Shown here: piece by piece, positions 26,523-35,155 of the stretch | Layout of the letters: every line of letters begins with the position of its first letter | Numbering within the stretch: the first letter of the stretch is position 1 | Origin: Nitrososphaeraceae archaeon | Lineage (GTDB): Archaea; Thermoproteota; Nitrososphaeria; Nitrososphaerales; Nitrososphaeraceae | NCBI GenBank assembly: GCA_021325295.1 | Contig: JAJPHM010000009.1 | Coordinates: 1 to 53,746 of the forward strand | DNA: 53,746 bases | Direction of reading: 5' to 3' | Position numbers and translations under genes: made by a program | Notes under the pieces: model-generated | What the model was told of the DNA's origin: nothing | The model's input: the letters and a program-made list of their open reading frames with translations, nothing else | The model's database searches: none

Positions 26523-27311
26523 GTGAAACTGATGGTTAATCTACAGGCACAGAAGAAGGCGCTTTTGATAATCGATAGAGGAAGCAGGGAACCAGAGGTC
26601 AGGGAAGAGCTGAGCCAGATCTGCAGTATGGCCAAGTCAAAAGGAGGTTATGATTATGCAGATTATTGCTTTCTAGAAGTTATTCCTCCTTTCATTGATG
26701 AAGGAATCAAACGCTGTGTGGACAGTGGAGCATCTTCGGTGACAATAGTTCCTTACTTTCTGTACCCCGGAATGAAGCTAAAAGATAGCGTGAACCAGAG
26801 TGCAAGGATAAGCCTGGAGAACAAGTTGAAAGCAGTAATAGCCAAACCGCTCAGCTACCACCATGCAATGGCAGAAGTGGTAAGGGAGAGAATAACCCGA
26901 GCCAAGAATGAGCATGCTATACGCCAAGAAGACAGGGAATGTGACGTACTTTTGGTAGGTCATGGAAGCAGCGACAAAGCTGCAAGGAGTGCATTCCTGT
27001 ATGTTGCAAATGCGCTAAGGCCATTTTACAGAAATGTAGGTTTCTGCTTTTTGGAGCTTGACCAGCCGGAGATAGATCAAGGAATAAAGAAGGCGATCGG
27101 CTCTGCACCCAAGGTCATGATCATCATGCCTTATTTTCTTCACAGAGGGGCGCATATCAAGAATGATGTTGTAAAGGAGGTCAATGCAGCCCTTCAAAAA
27201 TATGGCTTTACAAACGTATACATGACAGCGCACCTCGGAGTAGATGAAAAGCTTGTAGATCTAGTGATAGAGCGGGCAAGGGAGGTTGAAAAAAGCTCTG
27301 GCATCTCGTAA
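26523..27311 (+). CDS. cbiX: two-domain sirohydrochlorin cobaltochelatase, long CbiX form
   Basis: 262 residues made of two tandem CbiX/CfbA-like domains. It inserts Co2+ into sirohydrochlorin, the first committed step of anaerobic cobalamin synthesis. The first metal ligand motif (H-G-S-x) reads DRGSRE at residues 18-23 in the N-terminal half but GHGSSD at about residues 141-146 in the C-terminal half. The second ligand (P-x-F-L-x-x-G-x-H) is PYFLYPGMK in the first half and PYFLHRGAH in the second. So only the C-terminal half keeps both His ligands. GTG start; ATG three codons later is possible. It overlaps cbiC by 26 nt. Confidence 0.92.
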   Translation: MKLMVNLQAQKKALLIIDRGSREPEVREELSQICSMAKSKGGYDYADYCFLEVIPPFIDEGIKRCVDSGASSVTIVPYFLYPGMKLKDSVNQSARISLENKLKAVIAKPLSYHHAMAEVVRERITRAKNEHAIRQEDRECDVLLVGHGSSDKAARSAFLYVANALRPFYRNVGFCFLELDQPEIDQGIKKAIGSAPKVMIIMPYFLHRGAHIKNDVVKEVNAALQKYGFTNVYMTAHLGVDEKLVDLVIERAREVEKSSGIS

Positions 27312-27996
27312 TCATGATAACAGCAGTCTGGACGCATCACGCAGAGCTATGTCCAGGAAGGCGTTTGACATCGAAAAGGCAAGTTTTGAGTTAATTGACG
27401 CCGAAGTAGGAAACCATGGTTACAGTGCAGCCGAGTGGCCCATAGTCAGGCGTGTCATACATGCAACTGCTGATTTTGATTTTGCAGTGGATAGAAATAA
27501 CAAGCTCGTGTTCCATCCAAAGGCACTTGGATCTGCATTTGACGCAATCAGAAACAAGTGCACCATAGTGACAGATGTAGAGATGGTAATTGCTGCAATC
27601 AACAAAAAGTCTGTTTCAGACCTAGGATTAGAGACTGCATGCTACATTTCAGATAAAGAGGTAATAGAAAAGGCCAGAAGTGCAGGAATGACAAGGTCAG
27701 AGGTAGCCATGCGGCATGCCGCTGTAGATATGGATGGCGGCATAGTAGCTGTAGGAAACGCGCCAACAGCGCTTTATGAGGTTTTGAAGATGGTTAAAGA
27801 AGAGGTAGCAAGCCCGGCTTTGATAATCGGGATTCCAGTAGGGTTTGTTTCGGCGGTAGAGTCAAAGCAAGAGCTACTCAGGACAGCAAGTATTCCATTC
27901 ATTACAAATGCAGGCAGAAAGGGAGGCAGTTCTGTCGCAGGCTCCATAATAAATGCAATAATGCTTCTTTACCAATCGAGACAATTATCGTCTTGA
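27286..27996 (+). CDS. cbiC: cobalt-precorrin-8 methylmutase
   Basis: 236 residues. Moves the C11 methyl group to C12, turning cobalt-precorrin-8 into cobyrinate. Family signatures: RRVIHATADFDFA (about residues 54-66) with the catalytic His, VTDVEMV, and VGNAPTAL (about residues 155-162), plus GIPVGFVSAVESK. It starts at a TTG inside the end of cbiX (26-nt overlap), so translational coupling is likely. Its 3' end overlaps cbiA, on the opposite strand, by 12 nt. Confidence 0.95.
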   Translation: MKKALASRNHDNSSLDASRRAMSRKAFDIEKASFELIDAEVGNHGYSAAEWPIVRRVIHATADFDFAVDRNNKLVFHPKALGSAFDAIRNKCTIVTDVEMVIAAINKKSVSDLGLETACYISDKEVIEKARSAGMTRSEVAMRHAAVDMDGGIVAVGNAPTALYEVLKMVKEEVASPALIIGIPVGFVSAVESKQELLRTASIPFITNAGRKGGSSVAGSIINAIMLLYQSRQLSS

Positions 27997-29391
27997 ATAA
28001 GCAATACAGGCAGAGGCAAGATGCCTTGGCAGCCTAGAGTCTGCAAAATGAACATGCATATAAGATGCAAGGACGTTTTTGCCAACAATAAAGCCATCCT
28101 TTCCAGCCGCCACTCCATTGCCTCGCCTCAGTGAATATGCAAACCGTGAATCTTTGGAGATATCTTTGATTTCAGAGTAATGAAATTCATGGCCTCTTAT
28201 TTTGGCAAGATTACCAAAGATGGGGCCGTTACAATCTGCCTCAGTATAGTTTAACGTCAGCCTTCCTGTCATCGCTGTGTCTGCATCAACCAAGCCTATC
28301 ATCTTCTTTGGTTTGGATTCGCCCCGGTAGCCATTAATCGACCTTGTCAGGTACATTAAACCGCCGCATTCTGCGTAGATAGGCATTCCTTCATTTGCCG
28401 CGTCTACTATTGATTTTTTCATTTTCCAATTATTCTCGAGTCTGTCTGCAAGCACTTCTGGGAAGCCGCCACCCAGAATTACACCGCTAGAGTTATCGGG
28501 TATTTTGTTGTCATGTACTGGACTGAAAAATACAAGATTGAGGTTTTGCTTGCGAAGCGAATCCAGGTTGTCAGCATAGTAGAAGTTGAAGGATTCATCC
28601 AATGCTACGGCAACCCCGGGCGCATTCTTTGCACTCTTGGTTTCTTTAGATTTGTAGCTGTTTCTATCAATTCTAGCGCGTAGTTTTACATTCCATAGCC
28701 GATCTATTTTTTGAATATCAATCTGCTCCGCGATCGCTTTCACTGCCTTTGATATGGCTTTCTTTCTGTGTGGATCAAGCTCTGGAGCCGGGACAAGTCC
28801 CAAGTGACGTTCTTCTAACCTGATTTCACTATTCCGTTTTACTATCCCAACAATTGGCACTTTTATCCTGCCTGAAAACGCTTCCAGAATATAGCTGGCA
28901 TGCCTGTCTCCTGCGATATTGTTGAGGATAATACCAGCAATTTTGAGTCTTTTATCAAATTGTAAAAAGCCAAGAGCAACAGCCGCAATTGACCGGGCTG
29001 CTTTTGACGAATCGATTACAAGAATAACCGGTGCATCCAGTATTCTTGCGATATGGGCCGTACTTGCAAAATCTGTCCTGCCAGATAGCCCATCGAAAAG
29101 TCCCATAACGCCTTCTATCACGGCTATATCAGCATCGATTGTTGCCTGATTGAAGCATTCGATAACACCCTTTTCTCTCATCATCCACACATCTAGGTTG
29201 CGCGATTGTCTCCCTGTCACGAGGGTATGGTATGTCGGGTCAATAAAATCAGGTCCCACTTTGAAAGATTGCACTCTGAGACCTTTTTCTTTCAAGAGAA
29301 ACATGATAGAGGTGGCTATAGAAGTTTTGCCTGCGCCACTAGTTACACCAGCAATAACCAGTCTTGGAACATCATTGAACTTGCTTCTCAT
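27985..29391 (-). CDS. cbiA: cobyrinate a,c-diamide synthase
   Basis: 468 residues. ATP- and glutamine-dependent amidation of the a and c acetate side chains of cobyrinate. P-loop GVTSGAGKTS (residues 15-24), KVGPDFIDP, EGVMGLFDG in the dethiobiotin-synthetase-like domain, and the triad-type amidotransferase domain with the nucleophile motif YAECGGLMYL (about residue 340) and a C-terminal HVHF. All key residues are present. ATG start. It is transcribed towards cbiC, with a tail-to-tail overlap. Confidence 0.95.
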   Translation of the reverse strand: MRSKFNDVPRLVIAGVTSGAGKTSIATSIMFLLKEKGLRVQSFKVGPDFIDPTYHTLVTGRQSRNLDVWMMREKGVIECFNQATIDADIAVIEGVMGLFDGLSGRTDFASTAHIARILDAPVILVIDSSKAARSIAAVALGFLQFDKRLKIAGIILNNIAGDRHASYILEAFSGRIKVPIVGIVKRNSEIRLEERHLGLVPAPELDPHRKKAISKAVKAIAEQIDIQKIDRLWNVKLRARIDRNSYKSKETKSAKNAPGVAVALDESFNFYYADNLDSLRKQNLNLVFFSPVHDNKIPDNSSGVILGGGFPEVLADRLENNWKMKKSIVDAANEGMPIYAECGGLMYLTRSINGYRGESKPKKMIGLVDADTAMTGRLTLNYTEADCNGPIFGNLAKIRGHEFHYSEIKDISKDSRFAYSLRRGNGVAAGKDGFIVGKNVLASYMHVHFADSRLPRHLASACIAYSRR

Positions 29392-29519
29392 GGGCTGCTT
29401 TTAGGTGATTATCCTCACCTTTTATTAATTGCTCGACATAGCGAATACAAGCAAATCCGCTTCCAGACTAACGAATGATTAAGTAATCCAGGCCAAGGTA
29501 GATCTTTGGACCATTTTTG

Positions 29520-30164
29520 TTATTGTCTAAAATGCGCTGCAAACGTATTCTGTTCGTCTCCTGCCAAGTCAAGTTTGAACTGGTCTCTTATGATCTTGCC
29601 ATACACCGTCAGGTCGCGTGCAAGCATGTTAATCCTCTTGGCCAGCCTAGAGTTTCGTAGCTCACCATTAGAGTCATAATCCTGTTCTCCATTGGTTGAA
29701 ATCCCATAGGGGACGCTCCATCCATAGCATTGTCTGACAGCAGTTCGCATCTGATCCATCACCGTCAAGCCTTTCTCATGAGAAGCAACAATGTAGCCAA
29801 ATGTCTTGCCTGAAAACTCTTCCCAGAAATGATCGAGAAAGTTTTTCATCACACCTGACATAGATCCATGGTAATCAGGAGAGGCAAGAATAAAGGCATC
29901 AGCCCACCGTACCAATTTGGATGCTGCTTCCAACTTTGAGTCTTGCGCGGCAGATAAAGTTGGGTCGTATATAGGCAAAGGCGTCTGGCTCAAGTCAAGC
30001 AATTGTACCTGAGCCCCGTAACTTTCAGAGGCAGTTTTGAGTACAGATTTTAATGCCATGGTACTGTATGAATTTTTCCGCATGCTTCCAGCTATGCCTA
30101 AAATATTCAAGTATCCTGCAGTTGCTTGCGGGTCCAGCTTACGAATATGTTGTACTTTTGCCAC
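29520..30164 (-). CDS. NAD(P)H-dependent FMN reductase family flavoprotein
   Basis: 214 residues with a flavodoxin-like fold: GIAGSMRKNSYS (about 24-35) is the FMN phosphate loop and ASPDYHGSMSGVMKNFLDHF (about 93-112) the second FMN/dimer motif. Relatives (SsuE, ArsH, chromate and quinone reductases) use NAD(P)H to reduce FMN or quinones. It lies directly upstream of cbiA on the same strand and divergent from cobO, so it might provide electrons for reducing corrinoid cobalt before adenosylation. That is inference from context; a general oxidoreductase is equally possible. GTG start. Confidence 0.85.
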   Translation of the reverse strand: MAKVQHIRKLDPQATAGYLNILGIAGSMRKNSYSTMALKSVLKTASESYGAQVQLLDLSQTPLPIYDPTLSAAQDSKLEAASKLVRWADAFILASPDYHGSMSGVMKNFLDHFWEEFSGKTFGYIVASHEKGLTVMDQMRTAVRQCYGWSVPYGISTNGEQDYDSNGELRNSRLAKRINMLARDLTVYGKIIRDQFKLDLAGDEQNTFAAHFRQ

Positions 30165-30184
30165 AGCCGTATCATACTGGTTAG

Positions 30185-30194
30185 AATATTTAAG
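30185..30194 (-). promoter_or_regulatory. TATA box for the FMN reductase gene
   Basis: Minus-strand CTTAAATATT centred about 26 nt before the GTG at 30164. This supports a leaderless message from that start. Confidence 0.45.
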
Positions 30195-30209
30195 TTTGGT
30201 AGTAATTGC

Positions 30210-30224
30210 CTACTACGTAAGTAG
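30210..30224. promoter_or_regulatory. 15-bp inverted repeat upstream of the FMN reductase
   Basis: CTACTACGTAAGTAG has perfect 5-bp arms (CTACT/AGTAG) and an inner TACGTA palindrome. It lies just upstream of the TATA box of the flavoprotein gene, where archaeal activators or repressors bind. No regulator is identified; a chance palindrome is possible. Confidence 0.3.
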
Positions 30225-30408
30225 CCAGTGCCATCCATAGTAAGCCTTTTCTGACTACCAAGTTCTAACGTGCAATCAGCGAACTGTATTCTGCAATAGT
30301 GCAACAAGTGCACTCCACTCAAATAGATTGGTAAACTCATGACAGGTCGTCTTGGCTTTGATTGATTGACTCGTCAGTTCCCCTCAGATTGATTTTTATC
30401 CTTTACCC

Positions 30409-30957
30409 ATGCCAGCTCAGGTTGCTTTGTCTCGAGGACTTGTGATAGTATATACTGGAAAGGGCAAAGGCAAGACAACTGCTGCTCTAGGTATTGCCCT
30501 GCGTGCTGTAGGCCATGGATACAAAGTTGGCATGATACAGTTTATCAAAGGGGAATGGTTTTACGGCGAGCTTAATAGCTCAAAAAGACTTGAGCCGGAA
30601 TTTGAAATGATTGCGGCTGGAAAAGGATTTGTGGGCATAATAGACGACGACCATCCGATACAAGATCATCAGAATGCTGCGCGGGACGCCTTGAGGATAG
30701 CCAGAGAAAAGATTTCACAAGGAATCTATGACATCATGATTCTGGATGAAATCAATTATGCAGTAAAGCTGAAACTTGTCGCTGTCGAGGATGTTCTCGA
30801 CCTTATCAAGTCAAAGCCTGAAAAGACTACGATTGTTATTACAGGAAATTATGCCCCTGAAGCTGTAATTGCAGCTGCAGACCTCGTTACAGAGATGAAA
30901 GAAATCAAACATCCATACCAGCTTGGAATTAAGGCAAAGAAGGGTATTGATTTTTGA
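30409..30957 (+). CDS. cobO: corrinoid adenosyltransferase
   Basis: 182 residues of the CobO/BtuR/CobA type. Transfers the 5'-deoxyadenosyl group from ATP to Co(I) of cob(I)yrinic acid a,c-diamide. P-loop YTGKGKGKTTAALG (about residues 15-28), FIKGEWFYGE (about 45-54), the catalytic-site ILDEIN (about 110-115) and the closing ITGNYAP segment (VITGRxAP in most members). Product supply comes from CbiA, encoded 1.1 kb away. ATG start about 25 nt after an ATTTTTATCC TATA-like box. Confidence 0.95.
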   Translation: MPAQVALSRGLVIVYTGKGKGKTTAALGIALRAVGHGYKVGMIQFIKGEWFYGELNSSKRLEPEFEMIAAGKGFVGIIDDDHPIQDHQNAARDALRIAREKISQGIYDIMILDEINYAVKLKLVAVEDVLDLIKSKPEKTTIVITGNYAPEAVIAAADLVTEMKEIKHPYQLGIKAKKGIDF

Positions 30958-31063
30958 TAGAGTCTGTCACATTGACAAATCTTTTTCCCCAATCTATGAT
31001 AATTTTTGATACAAGAGCAACCTTAAAGTACATCATTTGCACCGTGTATCGTATCGCAACACC

Positions 31064-31873
31064 ATGACTGCTATAGACGAAATCCAGCGGCTTCCGGAGG
31101 AAGGAGAGATTGTTATTGCAACAGTACGAGAAGTGACCGGCCACGGAGCATACGTCACTCTGGACGAATATAATGGAATGACAGGCTTTCTGCATATTTC
31201 AGAGATCGCCACCGGCTGGATAAGAAATATCGAGCGCTATGTCAGGCCAAAGCAAAAGGCAGTCCTCAAGGTGATCAGGGTCAACAGGCAAAGAGTTGAG
31301 GTAGATACTTCACTCAAGCAGGTCTCTGGCGAAGAGAGAAAATCAAAGCTTATCGAAGTAAAAAAGAATGAAAAGGCAACCGCATTTATGGATTTTATAA
31401 AAAAGAGGCTTAATCTGACAGAGCAGCAGGCCCGCGAGATAGAGGACAAGATACTGCAAAAATATGACTATGCTTATGATGCATTTGAGGCAGTCGCCAA
31501 AAAAGGCCCTTCAGTTCTTGATAGTCTGGATCTTTCGCCCCAGGTCAAGGCTGCAATGCAAGAAGAAAGCAAAAAGATTCAGATTCCACAGGTCGAGGTC
31601 AGGGGCGTGCTTGAAGTTTCTTCCAAAAGGTCTGATGGGATAGAGGTTATCAAGAACATTTTTGGAAGCATAGATGCAGGCAAAAGCGGTGCAAATGTAG
31701 AGATCACCTATATCGGAGCTCCCAGGTACAGGATTGTAGTTACCGCAGAGAACTTTAAAGTGGCCGAGAAAGTGATGAATAACTGCGTCGAGAAGATCCA
31801 ATCAGCAATAGAAAAGCAGCACGGCACATTCAAGTTTACACGGGAAGAATCTAAAAAATCCCATCAGCAATAA
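31064..31873 (+). CDS. eif2a: translation initiation factor aIF2, alpha subunit
   Basis: About 269 residues from ATG 31064 (MTAIDEIQRLPEEGEIV). N-terminal S1 domain (VTGHGAYVTLDEYNGMTGFL, then HISEIATGWIRNIERYVR), helical middle domain and a C-terminal alpha/beta domain. Subunit of the aIF2 heterotrimer that delivers initiator tRNA to the small subunit. A longer frame from TTG 31037 exists, but the CTTAAAG TATA-like box near 31025 places the transcript start at about 31050, which favours the ATG. It is followed 17 nt later by nop10, a conserved archaeal pairing. Confidence 0.95.
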   Translation: MTAIDEIQRLPEEGEIVIATVREVTGHGAYVTLDEYNGMTGFLHISEIATGWIRNIERYVRPKQKAVLKVIRVNRQRVEVDTSLKQVSGEERKSKLIEVKKNEKATAFMDFIKKRLNLTEQQAREIEDKILQKYDYAYDAFEAVAKKGPSVLDSLDLSPQVKAAMQEESKKIQIPQVEVRGVLEVSSKRSDGIEVIKNIFGSIDAGKSGANVEITYIGAPRYRIVVTAENFKVAEKVMNNCVEKIQSAIEKQHGTFKFTREESKKSHQQ

Positions 31874-31889
31874 ATGACAGGCCAGCGGC

Positions 31890-32102
31890 ATGAAACACCT
31901 GATAAGAAAGTGCCCAAAATGCGGCCTTTATACAATGAAGTTGCAGTGCCCAAAATGTTCCATCGCAACTGTTGATCCCCATCCTCCAAAATATTCTCCT
32001 GACGATAAGTATGCCAGCTATAGAATAGCTGATAGATATGTTCAGCATAACAGCATCAACATCAGCGGCAATAGCAGCATGGATAAGTCCAACGCAAGTT
32101 AG
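31890..32102 (+). CDS. nop10: H/ACA ribonucleoprotein protein Nop10
   Basis: 70 residues. Zinc ribbon KCPKCGLYTM, then LQCPKCS, followed by the family hallmark PHPPKYSPDDKYASYR (about residues 31-46). Component of the H/ACA guide-RNA pseudouridylation complex with Cbf5, Gar1 and L7Ae. Usual archaeal length is 55-60 residues; about 15 extra polar residues at the C-terminus are not conserved in type. Same strand as aIF2-alpha with a 17-nt gap, so co-transcribed. Confidence 0.95.
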   Translation: MKHLIRKCPKCGLYTMKLQCPKCSIATVDPHPPKYSPDDKYASYRIADRYVQHNSINISGNSSMDKSNAS

Positions 32103-32256
32103 AAATAATATTATTATTAGAAGTATCAGATACAAATTGTACTCAATCGAGATGGATCCTGACTCATTATTCGGCATTACAAGATATTCTATGCCAGGAA
32201 TGGCTCTTGTTCTCCCCAGTGTCCTTGCTCGTTTATCATACCTTGACGTTAATTCT

Positions 32257-32262
32257 GGAGGT
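32257..32262 (+). promoter_or_regulatory. Shine-Dalgarno site for the geranylgeranyl-reductase-like gene
   Basis: GGAGGT ends 8 nt before the TTG start at 32271. It is one of the few clear ribosome-binding sites in the window and it decides the TTG as start; the gene must be translated from a leadered transcript. Confidence 0.6.
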
Positions 32263-32270
32263 CTAAATTA

Positions 32271-33344
32271 TTGGCTGGCTTGAATATTGCCATAGCTGGC
32301 GCCGGCGTGGCAGGAAGCTATCTGGGTCATATGCTGCAAAAGATGGGCCACAATGTAGAGGTTTTTGAGTCTTCTAAAAGGGAAAACCACTGGGCAGTTT
32401 GTGCTTGGGGTGCATCAAGGCACATGCTCGAAAAATTTTCAGTCCAAGCAGATCTTGACTTTGACGACTATATCTTTCATGTCGGCAAATCGCTCAGAAT
32501 GGATCTGCCAAATAACTCGGTCGAATACCTGGATCTCATAGGTTTGGTAACGTATGACAAGCATAGATGGGAACATGACCTTTTAAAAGATGTAAAAGTG
32601 ACATATGGTGTCAGGTGCACTTCTGATACTTTTCCATTCGAAAAATACGATTACATAATTGACTGTACAGGCCTTCATCGAACTCTCCTGCCAAGATCCG
32701 AGCAGGACTTTCTTATACCAGCATACGAATACCTTCTGGAAAATGTAAAGGGAATTGACGAGTTTCAAGTAATTGCATATGCTGGGGCAAGTGGATATTT
32801 CTGGTATTTTCCCCTTGACAGGGGCCGCGGATACATGGGTGCAGGAGATATTAAGAAGAAATATTTTGGCGTAAAAGAGTTTTTTGAGCAGCACCCTGAA
32901 GCCCAGATTGTGCGCAAGATTGGAAGGCCGATACGTCTGGCCCCTCCAAAACGCATGGAGCCTTTCTTTAGCGGCAAGGTTATAGGAGTAGGCGAGTCCA
33001 TAGGCTGCGTCTTTCCAATGCTAGGTGAAGGGATAATTCCATCTCTAATATGCTGCGACATTTTTCTGGACGTCCTTGGCAACTCTGCTAAGAGCGGAGG
33101 AACTGGAAACGGAAAGGGCGGAGGAAAATTCGATACCAATCGGTACAGGAAAATGGTGCTGGATAGATTTGGATACTATGACGATGTTTACAGAATAATA
33201 AGACTCAAGATGGAAGGAAAGCTAAGCACCATAAAGCACATGGGGCTTATGATGAGCATGTATCGCCATATGAAAAAAGAGGAAAAGCGCTTTGGGTTTG
33301 AAATCAGCCTAGACAAGATGACCCGGCTGGTCAACGCCCTCTGA
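32271..33344 (+). CDS. geranylgeranyl-reductase-like FAD-dependent oxidoreductase
   Basis: 357 residues. N-terminal FAD-binding GAGVAGSYLGHML (residues 10-22) with the acidic VEVFES end of strand 2; GIDEFQVIAYAGASGYFWYF at about residues 163-182 and GESIGCVFPMLGEGI (about 243-257) fit the second FAD contact of the geranylgeranyl reductase group. Such enzymes saturate isoprenoid chains of archaeal lipids or quinones. A Gly-rich insertion (SGGTGNGKGGGK) sits near residue 280. TTG start set by a clear GGAGGT site. The lipid substrate is inferred, not shown. Confidence 0.82.
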   Translation: MAGLNIAIAGAGVAGSYLGHMLQKMGHNVEVFESSKRENHWAVCAWGASRHMLEKFSVQADLDFDDYIFHVGKSLRMDLPNNSVEYLDLIGLVTYDKHRWEHDLLKDVKVTYGVRCTSDTFPFEKYDYIIDCTGLHRTLLPRSEQDFLIPAYEYLLENVKGIDEFQVIAYAGASGYFWYFPLDRGRGYMGAGDIKKKYFGVKEFFEQHPEAQIVRKIGRPIRLAPPKRMEPFFSGKVIGVGESIGCVFPMLGEGIIPSLICCDIFLDVLGNSAKSGGTGNGKGGGKFDTNRYRKMVLDRFGYYDDVYRIIRLKMEGKLSTIKHMGLMMSMYRHMKKEEKRFGFEISLDKMTRLVNAL

Positions 33345-33366
33345 GTATAGTATTATGTTTGTTATG

Positions 33367-34239
33367 TTATATTACATAGCGCTTCTCAAGTTCCATGTAT
33401 TTTTGGAGCTCTACTAGCTCGTTGAAATCTTTGAACGTGACCATGAACTTGCGCCAGTTCCTAGTCGATCCTGTCTTTCTCAGCTCGGTAAAAACCTGCT
33501 TCATAGCATAGGTAGCACTGTACAGGCCCGAGAGTGGAAAGACTGCAATTCTGTACCCTAATTTGAATAGCTCGTCAGCTGTCAGATTGGGCGTGATTCC
33601 ATCCTCTATCATGTTTGCAACAAGGGGAGCATCCACCTCCTTGGCTACCCTGGCAAGTTCCTTGACTGACCGTGGTGCTTCGACAAAAATTACGTCAGCC
33701 CCCGCCTTGCAGTATGCCTTTGCCCGGTTTATCGCTTCGTCAAGGCCTATTGGAGCACGGGCATCGGTCCGTGCGACAATAACAAAGTCCTTGCTGCTCC
33801 TCGCTTCAATGGCAGACCTTAGCTTTTGAAGGTACTGATCCTGCGAAATGACATCCTTGCCGGTCATATGGCCGCATCTCTTTGGCCAGGCCTGATCCTC
33901 AAGAAATATGCCTGCTGCGCCGGCAGCTTCAAGGTCTCTTACAATCTTCCATACATTGAGAGGGTTGCCATATCCCGTATCTGCATCGACCAGCACCGGG
34001 ACACCGACTGCGCGTATTATACGCCTTGCATTGCTGACTGTTTCACTAGAATCAAGAAATCCAAAATCAGGCATGCCAAGCAAGGCGGCAGCAGAACCAT
34101 AGCCTGTCTGGAACATTGCATCAAATCCTGCCTGCTCTGCTATCTTGGCGCTCAGAGCATCAAACACGCCGGGCAGAACAATCAGCCCATCTGTCTTCTC
34201 GATGCGTCTCTTTAGTGAAAGTTTCCCTTGGCCTTTCAT
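33367..34239 (-). CDS. isocitrate lyase/PEP mutase superfamily enzyme
   Basis: 290 residues, TIM barrel. DADTGYGNP (about residues 90-98) gives the Mg-binding Asp pair, EDQAWPKRCGHMTGK (about 119-133) carries the catalytic Cys of methylisocitrate or isocitrate lyases (KRCGH), and VARTDAR follows. It cleaves a 2-methylisocitrate-like or oxaloacetate-like substrate. KRCGH favours a lyase of the PrpB type, but no other methylcitrate genes are nearby, so carboxyphosphonoenolpyruvate- or oxaloacetate-type activity remains possible. ATG start. Confidence 0.85.
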   Translation of the reverse strand: MKGQGKLSLKRRIEKTDGLIVLPGVFDALSAKIAEQAGFDAMFQTGYGSAAALLGMPDFGFLDSSETVSNARRIIRAVGVPVLVDADTGYGNPLNVWKIVRDLEAAGAAGIFLEDQAWPKRCGHMTGKDVISQDQYLQKLRSAIEARSSKDFVIVARTDARAPIGLDEAINRAKAYCKAGADVIFVEAPRSVKELARVAKEVDAPLVANMIEDGITPNLTADELFKLGYRIAVFPLSGLYSATYAMKQVFTELRKTGSTRNWRKFMVTFKDFNELVELQKYMELEKRYVI

Positions 34240-34364
34240 TTGCAGCAGATGGCATTCACGAACAATTTAACTATATGCTCAAGCAGTCGATGATCTACTT
34301 CGCATCGAGTGCTCAAGTACCAATCACCCTGACCATTTGCAATGTGTTTATTTGTTCTTCCTAG

Positions 34365-34790
34365 CTAATCCACAGGCCACTGGCCAGGCGTTATCAACTC
34401 CACCAGATTTCTAGCAGGGTCTCTAAAGTAGATTGACCTTGATCCGCCCTTCCAAGAAACTTCAGATTCAATATTGATCTTGTGGTCTGCCAAAAGATTT
34501 TTCCAGCTATCAAAATCCTCGCTGCTCACCTCCAGAGCAAAATGTATTCCCGCAGTTGGAAACGTGATGCCATGTGTCGGCAGACTTGCATTATTTACAG
34601 ATGTCTTTGAAGGATTGAATATCAAAAGCATGCTCTGTCCTGCCTTTAGAAAAATTAGCTTGTCATTTTCCTCTGAAACAAGAGGCAGGCCCAACAAGTT
34701 AACGTAAAAGTCTTTCATGCTTTCAATATTGTCCGAATAGATGCATGTCTCAATTACTTTGTTGATTTTCAAAGACCTTGCTTTGTTCAT
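34365..34790 (-). CDS. VOC (glyoxalase/dioxygenase fold) protein
   Basis: 141 residues: two beta-alpha-beta-beta-beta repeats (ETCIYSDNIESMKDFYVNLL and the FALEV, then RSIYFRDPARNLVELI). The closing D-P-x-x-N-x-x-E-L pattern with Glu as metal ligand is present, and His in GIHFALEV is another ligand, so a metal-dependent lyase or dioxygenase-type site is plausible. Specific substrate unknown. ATG start; same strand as the PEP-mutase-family gene but 125 nt away. Confidence 0.82.
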   Translation of the reverse strand: MNKARSLKINKVIETCIYSDNIESMKDFYVNLLGLPLVSEENDKLIFLKAGQSMLLIFNPSKTSVNNASLPTHGITFPTAGIHFALEVSSEDFDSWKNLLADHKINIESEVSWKGGSRSIYFRDPARNLVELITPGQWPVD

Positions 34791-34826
34791 TCACAATAAC
34801 TACTGACTATTCCTTTACTTGTCTAT

Positions 34827-35009
34827 TCATTCTTCTGCTTCAGGAGCTTGGGTAATTTCATACGAGCCATCAGCATATTTTGTGAGCTCGATATTGCACC
34901 TTCTGCACGAATAATATTTTGTTGGTGGATCATGTGCAACTGAACCATTTAACCAGACCATCAATGCCCCGCACTGCGGACAATTCATTGTCATGTTTGA
35001 CGCTCGCAT
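34827..35009 (-). CDS. small zinc-ribbon protein
   Basis: 60 residues from 35009, or 55 from the in-frame ATG at 34994 (MTMNCPQCGALM), which I favour. Two CxxC knuckles, CPQC at about residue 10 and CRRC at about residue 36, make a classic zinc ribbon with a short acidic tail. Such proteins are usually RNA- or protein-binding accessory factors. It lies 36 nt upstream of the VOC gene on the same strand, so they may be co-transcribed. Confidence 0.7.
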   Translation of the reverse strand: MRASNMTMNCPQCGALMVWLNGSVAHDPPTKYYSCRRCNIELTKYADGSYEITQAPEAEE

Positions 35010-35155
35010 AGATAGCTGGCTGGAGACAAATAAATATGTTTTATGAGAGGATCACGGCCAGAATGCCAAACTGAAACAATTTAATTTAGTTTAATTTAAT
35101 TTGATTCAATCCAGAATCAACAATTTTTATCTTTATCATGCTAGCAAATAGCATA

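Noticed and set aside
31851-32177. 108-codon minus-strand hydrophobic frame
   Set aside because: Fully overlaps nop10, whose zinc motifs and PHPPKYSP signature are unmistakable; the hydrophobic part is a by-product.
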